From positions 75,457-139,456 of the forward strand of contig CAMDKD010000003.1 of assembly GCA_945901125.1 (NCBI GenBank): 64,000 nt of DNA, given 5' to 3'. This document shows, one piece after another, positions 43,144 to 51,528 of this stretch (positions are counted from its first letter, which is position 1; every line of letters starts with the position of its first letter). Origin of the DNA: Bordetella parapertussis. Its GTDB lineage: Bacteria > Pseudomonadota > Gammaproteobacteria > Burkholderiales > Burkholderiaceae_C. The notes under the pieces were generated by a model, which was not told the DNA's origin, did not search any database, and was given only the letters and a program-made list of their open reading frames with translations. The translations under genes and the position numbers were made by a program.

Positions 43144-43268
43144 ATTACGCATTGAATGCACGGTAATACGATGAAGCCTCACCTATTTCGAAAAATCGTC
43201 AAAAAGGCCGATTTTTTGGAGGAGCAAAAAAGCCCCATACGCGCTTGCCGCGCTATGGGGCTTTTTGC
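43144..43268 (+). promoter_or_regulatory. Structured leader with terminator-like hairpins upstream of the amide operon
   Basis: The 384-base gap 42932-43315 has no gene. Its last part folds as: a hairpin ATTAC-GCAT-TGA-ATGC-acg-GTAAT (43144-43167); AAAAATCG/CGATTTTT followed by Ts (43191-43217); and a strong GC stem AGCCCCATA(c)GCGC/GCGCTATGGGGCT followed by TTTTTG (43230-43266). The last ends about 48 bases before the operon's first ATG. A terminator just before an operon that encodes an AmiR antiterminator suggests amide-controlled attenuation. I could not place the exact dual hexaloop ANTAR target. Confidence 0.6.
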
Positions 43269-43315
43269 GTTTTGAGCGTCCATTTCCTTTGTGAATCACA
43301 GTTTAAGGAGTCAAC

Positions 43316-44506
43316 ATGAGTATGTCATCACGTCGTCGGTTTATACAAAAAGGCAGTACCTTGGTTGCTGCCACAGCGCTTCCTGGCGCCGCACTCTGGC
43401 CAGGTTTGAGCCTGGCTGCTGAAGAGGTCAAGTTGGGCTTGCTGCACTCCATGTCGGGCACGATCGCTTTGGCAGAAGCGGCTATCGTGGACGCGGAAAA
43501 AATGGCCATCGATGAAATCAATGCCGCTGGCGGCGTTCTGGGCAAAAAAATCGTGCCGGTTCTGGAAGATGGCGCAAGTGATTGGCCTACTTTTGCAGAA
43601 AAAGCCAAAAAATTGCTGCAACAGGACAAGGTGCCAGCCGTTATCGGTTGCTACACATCAGCATCGCGCAAAGCCGTGTTGCCTGTGTTCAAGGCCAACA
43701 AGGGACTGCTGTACTACCCGACTTATTACGAAGGCCAGGAGGAAGATCCTCAGGTTATTTATACCTCACAGGAAGCCACGCAGTCAGTGGTCGCAGCCAT
43801 GGAGTGGATGGCAAAACAGCAGGGTAAAACTTTCTTCTTTGTTGGGTCGGATTACATTTACCCGCGCACCTGCAACAAGATTGCCAAAGCAACTGCTACC
43901 CGCCTGGGTTCAAGTGTTGTCGGCGAAGAATATGCGCCGCTGGGTCATACAGAGTTCTCGTCCATCATCAACAAAATCAAGGCAGCCAAACCAGACTGGA
44001 TTTATTCAACAGTGGTCGGTGGATCCAACGTTGCGTTCTACAAGCAATTAAAGGCGGCAGGCCTCGACGGAGCCAAGCAAAAGTTGTTGTCAACCGTGGT
44101 TTCAGAAAACGAAATCGACGGCATCGGCAAAGACAATGCGATTGGTTATTACGCCTGTATGGGTTATTTCCAAAGCATCAAGTCACCGGAAAACGAAAAA
44201 TTTGTGGCCGCCATCAAAGCCAAGTACGGTAAGGACCGGGTGGTTGGCGATCCTATGGAATGCGGCTACAACGCAGTGTATTTGTGGAAACTGGCTGTAG
44301 AAAAAGCCAAGTCATTCGATGTGGCCAAGGTGATTGCTGCTTCATCTGAAGTTGAATTCAAGGCACCTGAAGGGCTGGTGAGAATTCACAAAACCAACCA
44401 TCACGTCTGGAAGAAAGTACGCATCGGACGGGCACGCGCAGACGGTCAGTTCGACATTGTTCATGAAAGTCAATTGACTGAACCGAACCCGTTCCCCAAG
44501 CTGTAA
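43316..44506 (+). CDS. ABC transporter periplasmic binding protein, urea/short-chain amide type
   Basis: A 396-residue type-1 periplasmic binding protein of the UrtA/FmdD group with a Tat-like signal (SRRRFIQKGSTL..., cleaved near LAAEE). It carries the group's patterns LLHSMSGTIALAEAAIVDAE, INAAGGVLGKKI and GCYTSASRKAVLPVF. It is a paralogue of UrtA at 53601 and of AmiC at 51525. Sitting in one operon with AmiE, it most likely captures short aliphatic amides (perhaps also urea). First gene of the operon, directly after the attenuator-like leader. Confidence 0.9.
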   Translation: MSMSSRRRFIQKGSTLVAATALPGAALWPGLSLAAEEVKLGLLHSMSGTIALAEAAIVDAEKMAIDEINAAGGVLGKKIVPVLEDGASDWPTFAEKAKKLLQQDKVPAVIGCYTSASRKAVLPVFKANKGLLYYPTYYEGQEEDPQVIYTSQEATQSVVAAMEWMAKQQGKTFFFVGSDYIYPRTCNKIAKATATRLGSSVVGEEYAPLGHTEFSSIINKIKAAKPDWIYSTVVGGSNVAFYKQLKAAGLDGAKQKLLSTVVSENEIDGIGKDNAIGYYACMGYFQSIKSPENEKFVAAIKAKYGKDRVVGDPMECGYNAVYLWKLAVEKAKSFDVAKVIAASSEVEFKAPEGLVRIHKTNHHVWKKVRIGRARADGQFDIVHESQLTEPNPFPKL

Positions 44507-44571
44507 TTTCTTTAAAGTGAAGTATTCGGACGGCCTGCCGGGTAACCGGCGGGCTGCCGAGGAGAGTTTCT

Positions 44572-45474
44572 GTGAGCCTTGAAATATTCTGGATGCAACT
44601 TTTCAGCGGCGTCAGTTACACAGCAATATTGCTGCTGATGTCTTTGGGACTTGCCATTGTTTTTGGTTTGATGGGTGTCATCAACATGGCACACGGGGAG
44701 TTAATGGCCCTGGGAGCCTACGTCACCTTCATGGTGGCGAATGTGTTTTTAAAAATATTTCCTGATTCCATAGACATCTATATTCTTTTTGCCATACCGG
44801 CGGCTTTTCTGGTGACATTTTTTTTCGGTATGTTCTTAGAGTGGGCTGTCGTGCGCTGGTTTTATAACCGTCCGCTGGATACTTTGTTGGCTACCTGGGG
44901 TTTAAGTTTGATCCTGCAGCAAACTTATCGCACTGTATTCGGCCCTCAGGAAGTCACTATCCCGCTGGCGTCGTGGCTCGATGGTGCTATTGAGCCATTT
45001 ACCGGTGTGCAACTTCCTTTGAATCGCATATTCATCATTGTGCTGACGTTGCTGGTTGCTATCGGTGTGTATTTGCTTTTTTTCAAAACTCGCATGGGTT
45101 TGCAGGTTCGAGCCATCACACAAAACCGTGCAATTTCTGAAACAGTAGGCATCAATACCCGCAAGGTCGACATGTATACCTTTGCCCTTGGCAGTGGTCT
45201 GGCAGGAATTGCGGGCAGTGTCTTCACCATGATTGGATCAACCAATCCGGGTACCGGTCAACTCTATATCGTCGACACCTTCATTGTGGTTGTCTTCGGC
45301 GGTGTGGCCAGCATCATGGGTACTGCGCTGTCAAGTTTCATCATTGCACAACTACAAACTACGTTTGAATTCATGACCACCAGTTCGTATGCCAAAGTCT
45401 TGTTGATGCTGATTGTGGTGATTATTCTGTACTTCCGTCCTAATGGTTTGTTTTCTCCTAAAGTGAGGAGCTGA
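44572..45474 (+). CDS. ABC transporter permease, UrtB/LivH-like (amide operon)
   Basis: A 300-residue inner-membrane permease with eight predicted helices and the family patterns GLAIVFGLMGVINMAHGELMALGAY and GVASIMGTALSSF. It lacks the long N-terminal domain present in the UrtB at 54980. GTG start at 44572 behind GAGGAG. Together with the next gene it forms the membrane channel for the binding protein at 43316. Confidence 0.92.
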   Translation: MSLEIFWMQLFSGVSYTAILLLMSLGLAIVFGLMGVINMAHGELMALGAYVTFMVANVFLKIFPDSIDIYILFAIPAAFLVTFFFGMFLEWAVVRWFYNRPLDTLLATWGLSLILQQTYRTVFGPQEVTIPLASWLDGAIEPFTGVQLPLNRIFIIVLTLLVAIGVYLLFFKTRMGLQVRAITQNRAISETVGINTRKVDMYTFALGSGLAGIAGSVFTMIGSTNPGTGQLYIVDTFIVVVFGGVASIMGTALSSFIIAQLQTTFEFMTTSSYAKVLLMLIVVIILYFRPNGLFSPKVRS

Positions 45475-45475
45475 T

Positions 45476-46525
45476 ATGCCAAAAGATTTTTTGCGTAAAA
45501 GCTGGTGGGTAAATTTCGCCATCATCTTTTGCTTTTTATTGCTGCTGCCGGTGATTTCACCGTCCTTCAGAGTTCCGCTATACGGAAAGTACCTTTCCTT
45601 TGCATTCGTCGCTCTGGGCATTGTTCTCAGTTGGGGGTATTGCGGCATTCTGAGCTTGGGGCAAGGCATCTTTTTCGGAATCGGGGCGTATTCACTGGCA
45701 ATGTTCCTTAAGCTTGAAGCCTCCAGCCCGGAGTTACCGGATTTCATGGTGTGGAGCAGCGTTGAGCAATTACCGTTGGCTTGGGAGCCTTTTCACAGTC
45801 TTGCTTTCACCTTGATTTGCATACTGGTTCTGCCGGTGCTGCTTGCATTTCCGTTCACTTACATGATTTTCAAAAAACGGGTCAGTGGCGTTTATTTCTC
45901 AATTCTTACCCTGGCGCTTTCATTGACTTTGACGGTATTGATCATCGGTAGTCAGGGCGGTACAGGTGGTGCCAATGGCATCACAGACTTCAGTACTTTG
46001 CAGGGATGGGATGTGGCATCGGACGAAGCGCGTATTCGCATGTATTTTCTGATGCTGGGCTTGCTGGCGGTGTGTGCTGTGATTGTCCAATACCTGGTGT
46101 CTTCCCGGTACGGCAAAGTGTTGATTGCCATCAGGGACAGGGAAGACCGGGTGAGATTTTCAGGTTATGACACCGCCTGGATCAAGGCGGCCACTTTGTC
46201 TGTGTCTTGTGTGCTTGCTTCTATCGGCGGCGCCATGTTTGTGTTGTTCACAGGCTTGATTACTCCTCAATTGGTTGGTGCGGTGGCATCAGTTGAAATG
46301 ATTGTTTATGCAGCATTTGGCGGCAGAACTTCAGTGCTTGGTGCGGTATTTGCAGCCTTTGCTGTCGGTTGGCTCAAATCCGCTTTGTCAGAAGAATTTC
46401 CACAAGGTTGGTTATTTTTTCTGGGAGGACTGTTCTTGCTTGTCACTGCGGTTTTGCCGCAGGGACTGGCAGGTTTGACCGGGCTATTTGAAAGAAAGCC
46501 GGCAAATGAAAGTGATGCCAAATGA
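45476..46525 (+). CDS. ABC transporter permease, UrtC/LivM-like (amide operon)
   Basis: A 349-residue permease with about ten helices; typical segments are WGYCGILSLGQGIFFGIGAY and GGTGGANGITDF. Starts one base after its partner's stop and overlaps the ATPase gene by 4 bases. Paralogue of urtC at 56562. Confidence 0.92.
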   Translation: MPKDFLRKSWWVNFAIIFCFLLLLPVISPSFRVPLYGKYLSFAFVALGIVLSWGYCGILSLGQGIFFGIGAYSLAMFLKLEASSPELPDFMVWSSVEQLPLAWEPFHSLAFTLICILVLPVLLAFPFTYMIFKKRVSGVYFSILTLALSLTLTVLIIGSQGGTGGANGITDFSTLQGWDVASDEARIRMYFLMLGLLAVCAVIVQYLVSSRYGKVLIAIRDREDRVRFSGYDTAWIKAATLSVSCVLASIGGAMFVLFTGLITPQLVGAVASVEMIVYAAFGGRTSVLGAVFAAFAVGWLKSALSEEFPQGWLFFLGGLFLLVTAVLPQGLAGLTGLFERKPANESDAK

Positions 46526-47259
46526 GTAAGCAAGCTCTTTTGGAGATCAACGATTTGCTGGTTGCCTTCGGCGGTTTTATCGCCATCGATCATGTCAGTT
46601 TGAGTGTGCTTCACGGTGAAATCCGTTGCATCATCGGTCCTAACGGCGCAGGTAAAACCACATTACTCGATGCCATATGCGGCAAAACGCAGGCAAGTCA
46701 GGGAAGCATATTTTTTGCTGGTATCAGGATTGACAACGAAAGTGAGTTCAAAAGAACGCGACTGGGCATGGGTCGAAAGTTTCAAACGCCTTCGGTCTAC
46801 GATGATTTGACGGTTTATCAAAATATTCAAATTTCAGTGCCCAAAGGCCAAAGCATGCTCTCGGCCATATTCAACCAAGACGATCAGTTTGATGACGAAA
46901 TCCAGGCGGTTGCTGTTACAACCAATCTTGAGAATTTGCTCACTACACAGGCCGGGACGCTGAGCCACGGGCAGAAGCAGTGGTTGGAAATTGCCATGCT
47001 GCTGGTGCAGCATCCTAAATTGCTGTTACTTGATGAGCCTGTGGCCGGCATGAGTTTGAAGGAGCGAGATCAGACTGTCGATCTCATTCAAAGAATTTCA
47101 GCCACTCAAGCTATTGTGGTGATTGAGCACGACATGGACTTTGTCAAAAAACTATCCGGCAATGTCACTGTATTGCACCAGGGCGCCATTTTGTGTGAAG
47201 GTTCCATAGAACAGGTTCAGATTGATCCGCGCGTGCGGGAAGTCTATTTAGGCGATTAG
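46522..47259 (+). CDS. ABC transporter ATPase, UrtD/LivG-like (amide operon)
   Basis: A 245-residue ATP-binding subunit with Walker A GPNGAGKTTLLDAICG, the UrtD-type signature LSHGQKQWLEIAM in place of LSGGQ, Walker B LLLLDEP and the switch His in VVIEHDMDF. Three bases separate it from the second ATPase gene. It resembles UrtD rather than LivG because of the LSHGQKQWLEI signature, supporting a urea/amide role. Confidence 0.93.
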   Translation: MSKQALLEINDLLVAFGGFIAIDHVSLSVLHGEIRCIIGPNGAGKTTLLDAICGKTQASQGSIFFAGIRIDNESEFKRTRLGMGRKFQTPSVYDDLTVYQNIQISVPKGQSMLSAIFNQDDQFDDEIQAVAVTTNLENLLTTQAGTLSHGQKQWLEIAMLLVQHPKLLLLDEPVAGMSLKERDQTVDLIQRISATQAIVVIEHDMDFVKKLSGNVTVLHQGAILCEGSIEQVQIDPRVREVYLGD

Positions 47260-47262
47260 AAG

Positions 47263-47958
47263 ATGACTCTGCTCAAGACCACAGACTTAATGGCAGGCTA
47301 TGGACAAAGTATTGTGCTGCACGGTGTTTCCTTTGAAATGAAGGCACACGAGGCAGTGGCTGTTGTTGGAAAAAACGGCATGTCCAAGTCAACTTTTTTT
47401 AAAACTTTGGTAGGTTTACTTCCGGCGCACTCCGGGCGTATCGAGTTCATGGGACAGGACATCACACAAATGCCCGTTTTTGAACGTGCCCGAATGGGTT
47501 TGGGCTATGTGCCTCAAGGACGTTTGTTATTTGCGCAATTGACCGTTGAAGAAAACCTGATGACGGCGCTGCAAACCGGTCGTTTGAAAAAAATTCCTGA
47601 CCTGGTGTATGAATTATTTCCTGTGTTGTCGGAGATGAAAAATCGAAAAGCGGGGAATCTGTCCGGCGGTCAACAGCAGATGGTTGCAATCGGGCGGGCT
47701 TTGACAGCGGGGCCGGTTTTATTGATTCTTGATGAGCCTACCGAAGGCATACAACCTTCCATCATCAAGGAAATTGCTGCGGCACTTGTCAAGTTGCAAC
47801 AAGCAACTGATTGCACCGTGCTTTTGTCTGAGCAGGTGCTGAGTTTTGCAACCAGCGTTGCTGACCGGTTAGTGGTTTTGGAGCGGGGCGCAGTGGTTCA
47901 TAGCTGCGGCAAGGGGGCGGAAGACGTGGATGCCGTCAAGGCATTTTTGACAATTTAA
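47263..47958 (+). CDS. ABC transporter ATPase, UrtE/LivF-like (amide operon), Walker A variant
   Basis: A 231-residue ATP-binding subunit with LSGGQQQMVAIGRAL, Walker B LLILDEPTEGIQPSI and the switch region. The Walker A is GKNGMSKST (residues 36-44), with Ser41 where the consensus has Gly before the catalytic Lys42; the urtE copy at 58559 has the normal GRNGVGKTT. The substitution may lower ATPase activity or be tolerated with a partner of normal sequence. Upstream neighbour ends 3 bases before. Confidence 0.92.
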   Translation: MTLLKTTDLMAGYGQSIVLHGVSFEMKAHEAVAVVGKNGMSKSTFFKTLVGLLPAHSGRIEFMGQDITQMPVFERARMGLGYVPQGRLLFAQLTVEENLMTALQTGRLKKIPDLVYELFPVLSEMKNRKAGNLSGGQQQMVAIGRALTAGPVLLILDEPTEGIQPSIIKEIAAALVKLQQATDCTVLLSEQVLSFATSVADRLVVLERGAVVHSCGKGAEDVDAVKAFLTI

Positions 47959-47978
47959 CAATTCACAGGAGAACTCAT

Positions 47979-49016
47979 ATGAGACACGGAGATATTTCTA
48001 GCAGCAAAGATTGCGTGGGCGTTGCAGTTGTTAACTACAAAATGCCGCGTTTGCATACCAAAGCTGAAGTTCTGGAAAATGCGCGAAAAATCGGCGACAT
48101 GCTGGTTGGAATGAAACAAGGTTTACCAGGCATGGACTTGGTTATTTTTCCTGAATACTCAACCCACGGCATCATGTATGACTCCAAGGAGATGTACGAA
48201 ACAGCCGCTACTATCCCTGGCGAAGAGACTGAAATTTTTGCAGCAGCTTGCCGTAAAGCCAAAGTCTGGGGTGTTTTTTCATTGACAGGTGAACGTCATG
48301 AAGAGCATCCGAAAAAAGCACCTTACAACACCTTGATCTTGATGAACGACAAAGGTGAGATTGTGCAGAAATACCGCAAGATCATGCCTTGGGTACCTAT
48401 TGAAGGTTGGTACCCCGGTAATTGCACTTATGTGTCAGACGGCCCCAAAGGAATGAAAATCAGTCTGATTATTTGTGACGATGGCAATTACCCCGAAATA
48501 TGGCGCGATTGTGCGATGCGGGGCGCTGAATTGATTGTGCGCTGCCAAGGCTATATGTACCCAGCTAAGGATCAGCAGGTGCTTGTTGCGAAGGCCATGG
48601 CCTGGATGAACAACTGCTATGTGGCTGTAGCCAATGCCTCCGGCTTTGACGGCGTGTATTCGTATTTCGGTCACTCGGCTATTGTTGGATTTGACGGTCG
48701 CACGCTCGGGGAATGCGGCGAAGAGGATATGGGCATTCAGTATGCTGAACTGTCTGTCGGGCTGATCCGTGACGCCAGACGCACCATGCAATCTCAAAAC
48801 CATTTGTACAAATTGCTGCACCGCGGCTACACCGGGAAAATCAATTCCGGCGAAGATGCCAACGGGGTAGCAGATTGTCCTTTTGAGTTTTATTCCAAAT
48901 GGGTTAACGATCCAGAGGGCGCACGCAAAATGGTTGAATCCTTCACTCGCTCTACGCCGGGAACAGACGAAGCGCCGATTGAAGGTATTCCAAATCAATC
49001 AACCAAGCATCGCTGA
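47979..49016 (+). CDS. amiE: Aliphatic amidase AmiE
   Basis: Nitrilase-superfamily enzyme that hydrolyses short aliphatic amides (acetamide, propionamide type) to acid and ammonia. The 345-residue protein has the catalytic residues at the same numbers as Pseudomonas aeruginosa AmiE: Glu59 (FPEYS), Lys134 (KYRKIMPW), Glu142 and Cys166 (IICDDGNYPEIW). The first 10 residues MRHGDISSSK are also AmiE-like. Ribosome site AGGAGAA precedes it. In the operon it supplies ammonia from the amides imported by the upstream transporter. A hairpin follows at 49031-49063. Confidence 0.97.
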   Translation: MRHGDISSSKDCVGVAVVNYKMPRLHTKAEVLENARKIGDMLVGMKQGLPGMDLVIFPEYSTHGIMYDSKEMYETAATIPGEETEIFAAACRKAKVWGVFSLTGERHEEHPKKAPYNTLILMNDKGEIVQKYRKIMPWVPIEGWYPGNCTYVSDGPKGMKISLIICDDGNYPEIWRDCAMRGAELIVRCQGYMYPAKDQQVLVAKAMAWMNNCYVAVANASGFDGVYSYFGHSAIVGFDGRTLGECGEEDMGIQYAELSVGLIRDARRTMQSQNHLYKLLHRGYTGKINSGEDANGVADCPFEFYSKWVNDPEGARKMVESFTRSTPGTDEAPIEGIPNQSTKHR

Positions 49017-49030
49017 TAACTTGTCCAGCA

Positions 49031-49063
49031 AGCGCCCTGTGACTTCAGTGGTTTCAGGGTGCT
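49031..49063 (+). terminator. Hairpin between amiE and the AAA+ gene, weak terminator or mRNA stabiliser
   Basis: AGCGCCCTG/CAGGGTGCT gives a 9-bp stem with one G-T wobble and a 15-nt loop, 14 bases past amiE, followed by GCTTGGGGTTTTG. The T-run is weak, so partial termination or 3'-end protection of amiE mRNA is more likely than full termination. Confidence 0.45.
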
Positions 49064-49103
49064 GCTTGGGGTTTTGTTAACAATACAAACAGGTATTTCA
49101 TTC

Positions 49104-49889
49104 TTGACTATTTCATACCACCACTTGGGTGAAGAAGAACTGGTGTTTCGTCAGGCATTCAGTCACTGCTTACCTCTGCTGATTAAAGGCCCCACCGGTT
49201 GCGGCAAAACACGTTTTGTGGAATACATGGCGCAGCAATTAAAGCTGCCGATGTGGACAGTGGCCTGCAATGAAGATACCAGCGCAAGCGATCTGGTCGG
49301 CAGGTACATTCTTAAGGGAAATGAAACACCTTGGATCGACGGGCCTTTGACCCAAGCGGTCAGACAAGGTGGTATTTGTTATCTGGATGAAGTGATAGAA
49401 GCCAGGCAGGAAGTACTGGTTGTTTTGAATTCGCTGGCTGATCATCGCCGTCAGCTCTTTATTGACAAAACTGGCGAAGTGCTTCAAAGCCCGCCTGATT
49501 TCATGCTTGTTGTTTCGTACAACCCCGGATACCAGAGCGTGATGCGTGATTTGAAAGAGTCCATCAAGCAGCGCTTCATCGCCGTACGCTTTGACTATCC
49601 TGCAGTCGAACTGGAGCAGCGCATTATTGCTACCGAATCCGGTTGTCAGCCTGGACTGGCGAGAGCGTTGGCCAACTTCGGGGCAAGCTCACGAAAATTG
49701 GCCGGCACCGGTTTGTTTGAAGGTGTGTCAACCCGCATGCTGATACACGGCGCTAAATTGATGACGACCGAAAAAGCTCAGCAAAATTTGCTGGAAGCTG
49801 CTTTGATAGATCCGGTCACGGACGAGCCAACCATCCGTGCCACTTTGCTGGCTTTGTTGCCACTGGTCCTGGCCGCTGTTCAGAACTGA
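49104..49889 (+). CDS. MoxR-type AAA+ ATPase of the CbbQ/NirQ/NorQ family
   Basis: An AAA+ ATPase that, in CbbQ/CbbO and NorQ/NorD systems, works with a VWA partner to remodel a metalloenzyme. Walker A is GPTGCGKTRFVE, followed by DTSASDLVGRYILKG, Walker B GICYLDEV, and LVVSYNPGYQSVMRDLK with the sensor Asn, all typical of CbbQ. I place the start at the TTG at 49104 (LTISYHHLGEEE), since the upstream GTG at 49059 lies inside the amiE hairpin; 261 residues result. The P. aeruginosa ami operon has a different ATPase (AmiB, Clp-like) at this step. Target unknown. Confidence 0.85.
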   Translation: MTISYHHLGEEELVFRQAFSHCLPLLIKGPTGCGKTRFVEYMAQQLKLPMWTVACNEDTSASDLVGRYILKGNETPWIDGPLTQAVRQGGICYLDEVIEARQEVLVVLNSLADHRRQLFIDKTGEVLQSPPDFMLVVSYNPGYQSVMRDLKESIKQRFIAVRFDYPAVELEQRIIATESGCQPGLARALANFGASSRKLAGTGLFEGVSTRMLIHGAKLMTTEKAQQNLLEAALIDPVTDEPTIRATLLALLPLVLAAVQN

Positions 49890-49893
49890 GTCA

Positions 49894-51528
49894 ATGCACA
49901 TGGCAACAGTGCTTGCAGACAAATGGCTGGAAGCAGTGTTGCGAGGCTTGCAACAACCGGCACAGCAAAAACCGTTGGTTGCACTGGAACGGCACAATAA
50001 ACAGCAACGACTCGCAATTACCCCTTTTGGGTTGTCGCTGCCGCGCAGTTTGTCTGAGCAACTGGCCAATGTTTTGCAAGGCGGGTATCAACCTGTAGAT
50101 TTGTTATGTATGGCAGCGCATGCCAAGGCTCATTTATTGCACTCCGTTTTTTTTCAGCCGGTGGGTAAATTCAAGCAACTATCGCTGGCCCTGATTTCAC
50201 TGCTGGAAGATGAGCGGGTTGAGCGTTTAATTGCTGACGACATAGAGGGCATTGACGCTGTTTTTGCTTCAAGACTGGATATCACGCAGGCGTTGGAAAT
50301 CGGTGGTGTAGAAACTCAGCTGGCGAAAATGTCGGTCTGTCTCAACCGCAGAAGCAATGTTTATGACGATTATTGGTGCGGCAAGGCGTTGGCCATGTTT
50401 GAGCAGGCATTGATCAGCGGCCAAGGCTTTGCGGCCCTGCGTGAAGCCGGCTCCATTCTGGCCAATGATCTCGGGCAAATGCGATACCGGTTTGACCATA
50501 CCCGCTATGCCGTCTGGCCAGCCTACCGTGATGACAATTCAATTTTGTGGACTGATGCATCTGCTGAACAAAAAATCCGGGAAACTGTTACACACTCCAG
50601 CAGCAAACCTCCTCCGCTTGAGGAGTTGCCCGTCGTCAAAGAACCTTTTATTTTTTACTATGACGAATGGGATGGTGAAAACTCAGCGATGAAAGAAGCT
50701 TTTGTCACTGTGAATCACACGGGCTTGACGCCTGGTCATGGGACAAAAGGTATCCCATTGCGGGCAGCGCATGCTACTTCGTTTAAATCTCGCAGAAAAC
50801 GCGCCATTCGCGGTGAGTTCAAAGCTGCTACTGACTTCAGTGAACAACTTTGGCTTGATAAGGCCATAGAGCGTAGTGTCGATCTGCGCTGTCTCATATC
50901 TCCGGATGAAAATATCTATCAGCTATGGCAACGCCAGCAACTGAGCACAGGAGTGATGCTCTTGATTGATGCATCTGAATCTGCCAATGACCGGATACCC
51001 GGAACCTACACCAGTATTTTGGATATTGAGAAAAAAGCGATTGCATACCTGGCCGATTTTTTTCAATCCGCACAAATTCCTTTTGCAATTTCAAGCTTTC
51101 ATTCCAATACCCGTGCTGATGTCAATATATGCCTGCACAAGGATTTTGTATCTGCCTGGTCAACGGCTGAACGCAAGGCTATAAAGGGTTTACAGGCAGG
51201 TTTTTCTACCAGACTTGGCGCCGCTTTGCGGCACATGGGTACTTTGTGCAGCAAGCGCCTGCAACAACCCATGGTTCTGGTATTGACTGATGGCATTCCC
51301 AGTGACGTTGACGTGGAAAACGATAATTATTTGTTGCTGGATGCTCAATACGCAGTGGCTCAACTCAAGGACGAAGGCGTTGCCATTAATTGTTTGAAAA
51401 TAGGGTCTATGCAAGGTCAGGTCTGTCAACAGATCTTCGGTATCCCGCATACTGTGGTTTGTGAAGCAGACAATATTGAATTGGCTATTCGCAGTGTTTT
51501 GAAAAAAATTAGAAAGAGCTTTTCATGA
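49894..51528 (+). CDS. VWA-domain protein, CbbO/NorD-like partner of the AAA+ ATPase
   Basis: A 544-residue protein with an N-terminal helical region (about 1-330) that has no recognised domain and a C-terminal von Willebrand A domain. The domain has a canonical MIDAS motif DASES (in LLIDASESANDR) and a later LTDGIPSD. This is the architecture of CbbO and NorD, which dock on a CbbQ-type ring. Starts 4 bases after the ATPase stop and overlaps amiC by ATGA. Whether it acts on AmiE, the transporter or another enzyme cannot be told. Confidence 0.82.
   Translation: MHMATVLADKWLEAVLRGLQQPAQQKPLVALERHNKQQRLAITPFGLSLPRSLSEQLANVLQGGYQPVDLLCMAAHAKAHLLHSVFFQPVGKFKQLSLALISLLEDERVERLIADDIEGIDAVFASRLDITQALEIGGVETQLAKMSVCLNRRSNVYDDYWCGKALAMFEQALISGQGFAALREAGSILANDLGQMRYRFDHTRYAVWPAYRDDNSILWTDASAEQKIRETVTHSSSKPPPLEELPVVKEPFIFYYDEWDGENSAMKEAFVTVNHTGLTPGHGTKGIPLRAAHATSFKSRRKRAIRGEFKAATDFSEQLWLDKAIERSVDLRCLISPDENIYQLWQRQQLSTGVMLLIDASESANDRIPGTYTSILDIEKKAIAYLADFFQSAQIPFAISSFHSNTRADVNICLHKDFVSAWSTAERKAIKGLQAGFSTRLGAALRHMGTLCSKRLQQPMVLVLTDGIPSDVDVENDNYLLLDAQYAVAQLKDEGVAINCLKIGSMQGQVCQQIFGIPHTVVCEADNIELAIRSVLKKIRKSFS

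Noticed and set aside
43144..43167. ATTGAA in the first leader hairpin as an ANTAR hexaloop
   Set aside because: It has A1 and G4 as expected, but the closing base pair does not form and the loop is 3 or 7 nt in the best foldings, so I did not call it as a defined ANTAR target.
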